A stretch of 10,141 nucleotides of DNA from assembly GCA_024405065.1 (NCBI GenBank), contig JAKSPF010000036.1, positions 1 to 10,141 of the forward strand, given 5' to 3'. Below the pieces are notes generated by a model that saw only the letters and a list, made by a program, of their open reading frames with translations, made no database searches and was not told the DNA's origin. The DNA comes from Sphaerochaetaceae bacterium (GTDB lineage Bacteria > Spirochaetota > Spirochaetia > Sphaerochaetales > Sphaerochaetaceae). The position numbers and the translations under genes were made by a program. This document shows, piece after piece, positions 6,991 to 10,141 of the stretch (positions are counted from its first letter, which is position 1; each line of letters opens with the position of its first letter).

Positions 6991-7872
6991 TCAGTTCACC
7001 GTCCTCACGTGTACACCGTCTGAAAGAAGTCCCTGTCCTTTTGTGACAAGTTTGTCTCCTACATTCAGACCGCCTGTTATCTCAAGAACATCGTCCTGTC
7101 TTATTCCTGTTGTGACAGTTACTTTCTTTGCATTTGAAGCGGAATCAACAACATAGGCAAAAGTTTCTTTTTCACCCACGGTAACTGCCGATGCCGGAAC
7201 AACGATTACACCGTCTTTCTCAGTTGTAACCACGCTGAGTCTTGCAAACATTCCCGCAATCACCCTGCGGTCTTCCCTGTCAAGTTTTGCCTTCACCGAA
7301 AGAGTTCTTGTATTTACATCAATAACGGGACTCACATGTGAAATGTGGGCTTCAAAAGTCTCATCCGGGAAAGCATCAAACGAAACATAAGCTTTATTTC
7401 CTTCAGCAACCTGACTCACATAACGTTCAATTACCGAAAACGAAATTTCAAGATTGTCCAGACTCTGTACAATTGCAACAGGAGAAGCAGGACCGACCAT
7501 TGCTCCGAGTGATGCATTGAGAGTTGTAACAGTTCCGCCGCACGGTGCCTTCACAGGACTCAGGTTGAAGTTCTGACCGGCTCTTGACGCATCAATACGG
7601 GCAATTACATCACCCTTCTGCACAAGATCACCCACTTCAACAAGAACCTCAGCCACCTTTCCGTTTGTATCCGGAAGCACGGCAACGGAATCTTTGGCAG
7701 TCACCGTTCCGCCGAATCTGTGAATATCGGCAATACTGCCTTTTGCCACAACAGTAACTTCAACCGGTGTTGAAATATCCTCTTCCTCAACTGCCGCAAC
7801 TTTATTCTTGCCACAGCCTGTCAGAACAAAAATCACCGCAAGCAGTGAAATCAAAACAATTCTTTTTTTCAT
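6991..7872 (-). CDS. RND efflux periplasmic adaptor (membrane fusion) lipoprotein, short hairpin-less form
   Basis: This 293-residue lipoprotein links the RND pump to the outer-membrane channel. The signal peptide ends in the lipobox LTGC with Cys20 as the lipidated residue. The first lipoyl half runs about 66-93 (VEVGDLVQKGDVIARID) and the second about 106-136 (VKAPCGGTVTTLNASLGAMV). They are joined by only about 12 residues (94-105), so the long coiled-coil alpha-hairpin seen in AcrA/MexA is absent. A beta-barrel domain follows at about 140-216 (LEISFSVIERYV, VSPVIDVNTRTLSVKAKL), then a membrane-proximal domain (VIVVPASAV onward). This explains its length, well below the roughly 370-400 of AcrA. 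The start at 7872 has AGGATGG upstream. It lies 22 nt after the TolC-like gene and 1 nt before the pump gene. Short adaptors of this kind occur beside PG0541-type pumps. Confidence 0.93.
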   Translation of the reverse strand: MKKRIVLISLLAVIFVLTGCGKNKVAAVEEEDISTPVEVTVVAKGSIADIHRFGGTVTAKDSVAVLPDTNGKVAEVLVEVGDLVQKGDVIARIDASRAGQNFNLSPVKAPCGGTVTTLNASLGAMVGPASPVAIVQSLDNLEISFSVIERYVSQVAEGNKAYVSFDAFPDETFEAHISHVSPVIDVNTRTLSVKAKLDREDRRVIAGMFARLSVVTTEKDGVIVVPASAVTVGEKETFAYVVDSASNAKKVTVTTGIRQDDVLEITGGLNVGDKLVTKGQGLLSDGVHVRTVN

Positions 7873-7894
7873 AATATTTCCATCCTAAATTTAA

Positions 7895-9235
7895 TTATCT
7901 GATTTTGTGACCCGTTGCATACTCAAGGTCAATGAGTGCAGAAAGATATGCATACTGATTTGAAAGCCTGCCGAGCTCAGCACTGAACAGCTGGTTTTCA
8001 GCATCTCTTACATCAAGAAGAGAAGTGATTCCTGCTCTGTAGGATTCACTTGCCATCTCGTAACTTGCCTTTGCAAGTTCAATCGTCCTTTCAGAAGTTC
8101 GCAGACTGTTTTCAGCCATATCTATGGTATCCAGAAGATCCATTATCTCAATCCTTGCACTCTTCTCAAGAGCCTGAATGCCGAGATTCATCTTTTTTTG
8201 GGCATCCTTCAAGTCCTTTATGTTTTTTCCGCTGCCGGAAAAGGGAAGAAGTGACGTAAGATTCCACGCCAGCGTCACTGATACGGAACCGTTATCAATC
8301 CAGTTGTCCCTTGGACCCCATTCCTTCTTTATGTCACTGATTGTCGGCTGCCAACCGGCGCTTACTGCCACGGAAGGTATGTAAGTACCCTCCACAAGAG
8401 CACGTCTTTGCAGATCAAGTGCCGCACTCTGAGCCTTAAGCAACCTTATGTCGTAACGTGAAGATATTGACTGTACCATCTCGTTTTCATCAAAAGAAAA
8501 GAGTGTTGAATCAATCTTGTCGGTAAGATTTATATCCTCTTCTCCCAGTCCTATCAAAAAAGCAAACTGCCTCTTTGCAGAAACCAGTGCGGCACGGGCT
8601 TCCTCAACGTCTATTTTTGAGTTCTCATAGGTTACGCTGTTGCTCAGAAAAGAAATCTCCGGAACAATGCCGTTCTTATAATCAATTTCAGCCTGATCCA
8701 TTCTCTCTTTCTGTGCCGCAAGAGTATTTTCCTGAATTCTCAGAGCCTCCTGCTGAAGCACTATGCCGTAGTAAAGCTTGCTTATCGTCACGTTAAGCTG
8801 TGCTTTTGTATCGTCATAGGAAATAAGACCTGCCTTGTAACTTTCCCTTGTGCTTTTTATCGCGGAAATCATCGCCGGATTAAAGCTGAAACTTGCACTT
8901 ATGTTTCCCGCAAATGCAGAAGTCGGATCCGTTGAAGGCAAGTTTGAAGAAGGAACTCCCAAAGCGGACATCATTCCTCCCATAGACTTGGCACTTACAT
9001 TCTCATTCTGTCTTACAAGAGTGCTTGATGCCTGAATATTGGGCAAATAGGCTCCAAAACCTATTTTGTATGCTCTCTCTGCTGTTGCAAGATCCACCTC
9101 GGCAGTTTTCAGGGAAATACTCTCCTGCATTGCGCATTCAAGCGCCTCTGCAAGAGAAAGATTTCTGGCTGACAGGGGTAACAGTACTGCAACCAACACC
9201 ATAACAACCAGTAAGGCGTGTTTCCTTATGTTCAT
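7895..9235 (-). CDS. TolC-family outer-membrane efflux channel protein
   Basis: This 446-residue protein is the probable outer-membrane exit duct of the efflux system and the first gene of its operon. A signal peptide (MNIRKHALLVVMVLVAVLLPLSA) precedes the mature start RNLSLAEALECAM, the typical opening helix of TolC/OEP proteins. Two OEP repeats follow. The first (about 26-225) has AYKIGFGAYLPNIQASSTLV and the long helices around LYYGIVLQQEALRIQENTL. The second (about 245-440) has RYDIRLLKAQSAALDLQRRA, SVAVSAGWQPTIS and the closing ASYEMASESYRAGITSLLDV. Length is standard for TolC-like proteins. The start at 9235 has GGAGGG upstream with a slightly long spacer (about 11 nt). A MarR-type repressor gene is divergent to it, with a palindromic candidate operator between. 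T. pallidum is known to carry several TolC-like proteins beside an adaptor gene, which agrees with the treponemal assignment. Confidence 0.94.
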   Translation of the reverse strand: MNIRKHALLVVMVLVAVLLPLSARNLSLAEALECAMQESISLKTAEVDLATAERAYKIGFGAYLPNIQASSTLVRQNENVSAKSMGGMMSALGVPSSNLPSTDPTSAFAGNISASFSFNPAMISAIKSTRESYKAGLISYDDTKAQLNVTISKLYYGIVLQQEALRIQENTLAAQKERMDQAEIDYKNGIVPEISFLSNSVTYENSKIDVEEARAALVSAKRQFAFLIGLGEEDINLTDKIDSTLFSFDENEMVQSISSRYDIRLLKAQSAALDLQRRALVEGTYIPSVAVSAGWQPTISDIKKEWGPRDNWIDNGSVSVTLAWNLTSLLPFSGSGKNIKDLKDAQKKMNLGIQALEKSARIEIMDLLDTIDMAENSLRTSERTIELAKASYEMASESYRAGITSLLDVRDAENQLFSAELGRLSNQYAYLSALIDLEYATGHKIR

Positions 9236-9269
9236 TGGTAAAATAACCCTCCTGAATAATAATCAAATA

Positions 9270-9283
9270 GTTCTAATTTGAAC
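9270..9283. promoter_or_regulatory. Candidate MarR operator, 14-bp imperfect palindrome
   Basis: GTTCTAATTTGAAC is symmetric except for one base pair on each side (GTTC-n-AATT-n-GAAC). It lies immediately downstream of both candidate -10 elements of the efflux promoter, so a bound dimer would cover the transcription start. MarR-family dimers usually bind palindromes of this size, and a MarR gene is divergent to the site. Binding is inferred. Confidence 0.55.
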
Positions 9284-9285
9284 AA

Positions 9286-9325
9286 AATTTACAGATTATA
9301 TGGAAAAAGGTCAATACCAAATCAA
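9286..9325 (-). promoter_or_regulatory. Promoter region of the efflux operon
   Basis: Two overlapping solutions are visible on the minus strand. One is TTGACC (9309-9314) with a 17-nt spacer to TAAATT (9286-9291). The other is TTGATT (9320-9325) with a 19-nt spacer to a perfect TATAAT (9295-9300). Both place transcription start at or next to the 9270-9283 palindrome. Which is used cannot be decided from sequence. Confidence 0.6.
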
Positions 9326-9331
9326 AGATTT
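9319..9331. repeat. Short inverted repeat in the divergent control region
   Basis: AAATC-AAA-GATTT is a perfect 5-3-5 inverted repeat a few bases upstream of the -35 of the MarR gene promoter and over the alternative -35 of the efflux promoter. It differs in sequence from the 9270-9283 palindrome. It may be a second protein-binding site or chance in AT-rich DNA. Confidence 0.3.
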
Positions 9332-9334
9332 TTC

Positions 9335-9363
9335 TTGTCTGTGGGATAAACCTGAATTAAAAT
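9335..9363 (+). promoter_or_regulatory. Promoter of the MarR-family regulator gene
   Basis: TTGTCT (9335-9340) and TAAAAT (9358-9363) are separated by exactly 17 nt. Transcription would begin near 9370. This helps choose the start codon: the TTG at 9375 would lie almost at the 5' end, whereas the GTG at 9390 has a normal leader with a GAGG site. Confidence 0.6.
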
Positions 9364-9389
9364 GAATTGGGAAATTGTTGAGGTTTAGG

Positions 9390-9827
9390 GTGCAGTTCTG
9401 GGTCGGACAAAAAAAATTAATGGTACTTTATGACAGATATACAAAGCCTCTGTGTGAAAAATTCGGTCTGACTCACATGGAACTTGAGGTTCTTGCTTTT
9501 CTTTCAACAAATCCGCAGTATGACACCGCTGCAGACATAGTCAGATTACGTTCGCTGGCAAAATCACATGTGTCCATTGCTCAGAAAACACTCTGTGAAA
9601 AAGGACTTCTGGAACATACACGCATTGACGGAAACAGAAAAAGCATTCATCTGCGCATAACAGAAAAAGCAACGGATATTGTTGAGGAAATAAGACGTAC
9701 TCAGGTGAACTTCGGATTGAAACTGTTTGCAGGTATTTCACCGTCGGATATTGAACTCTGCGGTAAGGTTTTTGACCGTATCTGTGAAAACGCCGATGAT
9801 ATCATCATAAATGATAAACAGTTCTGA
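9390..9827 (+). CDS. MarR-family transcriptional regulator
   Basis: This 145-residue protein is probably the ligand-responsive repressor of the divergent efflux operon. It shows the MarR arrangement: an N-terminal dimerisation helix (QKKLMVLYDRYTKPLCEKFG, residues 7-26), LTHMELEVLAFL, a helix-turn-helix with recognition helix in SLAKSHVSIAQKTLCEKGLL (55-74), and a wing with IDGNRKSIHLRIT (79-91) that keeps the family's D-x-x-R pattern (Asp80, Arg83). A C-terminal helix completes the dimer interface. Cys22 and Cys69 could be redox-sensitive, but this is speculation. The start is uncertain. The GTG at 9390 is preferred because GAGG lies 6 nt upstream (9380-9383) and the promoter puts transcription start near 9370. 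TTG at 9375 would extend it by five residues with no ribosome site; ATG at 9420 would cut the first helix. The C-terminus is followed directly by the second copy of a 16-bp repeat. Confidence 0.9.
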   Translation: MQFWVGQKKLMVLYDRYTKPLCEKFGLTHMELEVLAFLSTNPQYDTAADIVRLRSLAKSHVSIAQKTLCEKGLLEHTRIDGNRKSIHLRITEKATDIVEEIRRTQVNFGLKLFAGISPSDIELCGKVFDRICENADDIIINDKQF

Positions 9828-9842
9828 GAGCCAATTGCAAAA
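9827..9842. repeat. 16-bp repeat, copy 2 (AGAGCCAATTGCAAAA)
   Basis: This is identical to 3440-3455 and in the same orientation. It begins at the last base of the MarR stop codon. The 100 nt between the MarR gene and the convergent peptidase gene otherwise show no convincing intrinsic terminator, although a TTTTTT run occurs at 9909-9914. Confidence 0.65.
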
Positions 9843-9927
9843 AAGCGGCAAAGCTGTTCATTGTACTCCTGACTTACCGCAGCAGGTCTGTATTGATGCA
9901 ATGCCGACTTTTTTATGTGGTGTACGC

Positions 9928-10141
9928 TTAACGGCGGCGAGACCTTCCTGTAAGAACCAGCAATCTTAGCAATGACCCTATTGCCGTCAGTGCAGATGCA
10001 ACATAAGTAAGCGCCGCCGCAGTAAGAACCTTACGTGCTCCGTCAAGTTCCACACTGTCCAGTCTGCCGGAATTTTTCAGAATGGACAAAGCTCTTCTTG
10101 ATGCATTGAACTCTACCGGAAGGGTTACTATATAAAAGAGT
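9928..10141 (-). CDS. YugP-type neutral zinc metallopeptidase (partial, C-terminus only)
   Basis: The last 70 codons of this gene are present; the 5' part, including the HEXXH zinc site expected in the family, lies beyond the right edge. The visible part reads LPVEFNASRRALSIL, then GARKVLTAAALTYVASAL, then a hydrophobic stretch TAIGSLLRLLVL and a basic tail GRSRRR before TAA at 9928-9930. The pairing of LPVEF-(D/N)-ASRRAL with GA-(K/R)-KVL-x-AAALTYVA and a terminal membrane segment is characteristic of the membrane-bound YugP family (DUF/Zn_peptidase_2). The physiological substrate is not known for the family. It is convergent with the MarR gene and has no evident link to efflux. The assignment is from recalled family sequence. 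Confidence 0.85.
   Translation of the reverse strand, partial: LFYIVTLPVEFNASRRALSILKNSGRLDSVELDGARKVLTAAALTYVASALTAIGSLLRLLVLTGRSRRR

Noticed and set aside
9362..9388. Short frame MNWEIVEV upstream of the MarR gene, possibly its true N-terminus split by a frameshift
   Set aside because: Its ATG overlaps the -10 element, so it would precede the predicted transcription start, and it has no ribosome site. The GTG at 9390 gives a complete MarR protein without invoking a frameshift.
9903..9914. TTTTTT run after TGCCGAC as a terminator for the MarR gene
   Set aside because: The only partner stems are 4-5 bp with a long loop (CGGCA near 9846 with TGCCG near 9902); not good enough to call a terminator.
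1..10141. CRISPR arrays, tRNA or rRNA genes, insertion sequences
   Set aside because: No regularly spaced repeats, cloverleaf-forming segments, rRNA-like stretches or transposase genes were seen on either strand.

Overview
The window looks like a piece of a spirochaete chromosome, most likely Treponema or a close relative. The base composition is moderately AT-rich. The sugar-binding protein has a signal peptide ending in FANGAKES, a pattern common in treponemal binding proteins. The gene order of TolC-like, lipoprotein adaptor and RND pump genes also fits a diderm anaerobe. This assignment is inferred from style and gene content; no rRNA or marker gene is present.

Layout. (A) 1-3418, minus strand: a sugar uptake and catabolism operon. 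In transcription order it holds a TIM-barrel sugar isomerase/epimerase, a Gfo/Idh/MocA dehydrogenase, a type I periplasmic sugar-binding protein, an intrinsic terminator that probably acts as an attenuator, and the start of the ABC ATPase, which runs off the left edge. (B) 3510-3538: an intrinsic terminator closing the next operon. (C) 3569-9235, minus strand: a four-gene RND efflux operon with TolC-like outer-membrane channel, a short lipoprotein adaptor without the usual alpha-hairpin, an HAE1-type RND pump, and a 95-residue PG0541-like (PII-resembling) protein whose start overlaps the end of the pump gene. (D) 9236-9389: a divergent control region with a 14-bp imperfect palindrome at the efflux promoter. 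(E) 9390-9827, plus strand: a MarR-family repressor, the likely regulator of the efflux operon. (F) 9928-10141, minus strand: the C-terminal end of a YugP-type zinc metallopeptidase, entering from the right edge.

How it fits together. The MarR protein probably binds the palindrome and blocks transcription of tolC-adaptor-pump-PG0541 until an unknown ligand releases it. The pump would export a lipophilic or amphiphilic compound through an envelope-spanning complex. The small PII-like protein is made in translational step with the pump and may sense or tune it from the cytoplasm. The sugar operon is a separate unit that brings in and oxidises or isomerises an unidentified sugar or polyol. The most interesting element is the PG0541-like protein together with the hairpin-less adaptor and the altered proton-relay residues of the pump, which mark this as a distinct RND subtype rather than a plain AcrAB-TolC copy.
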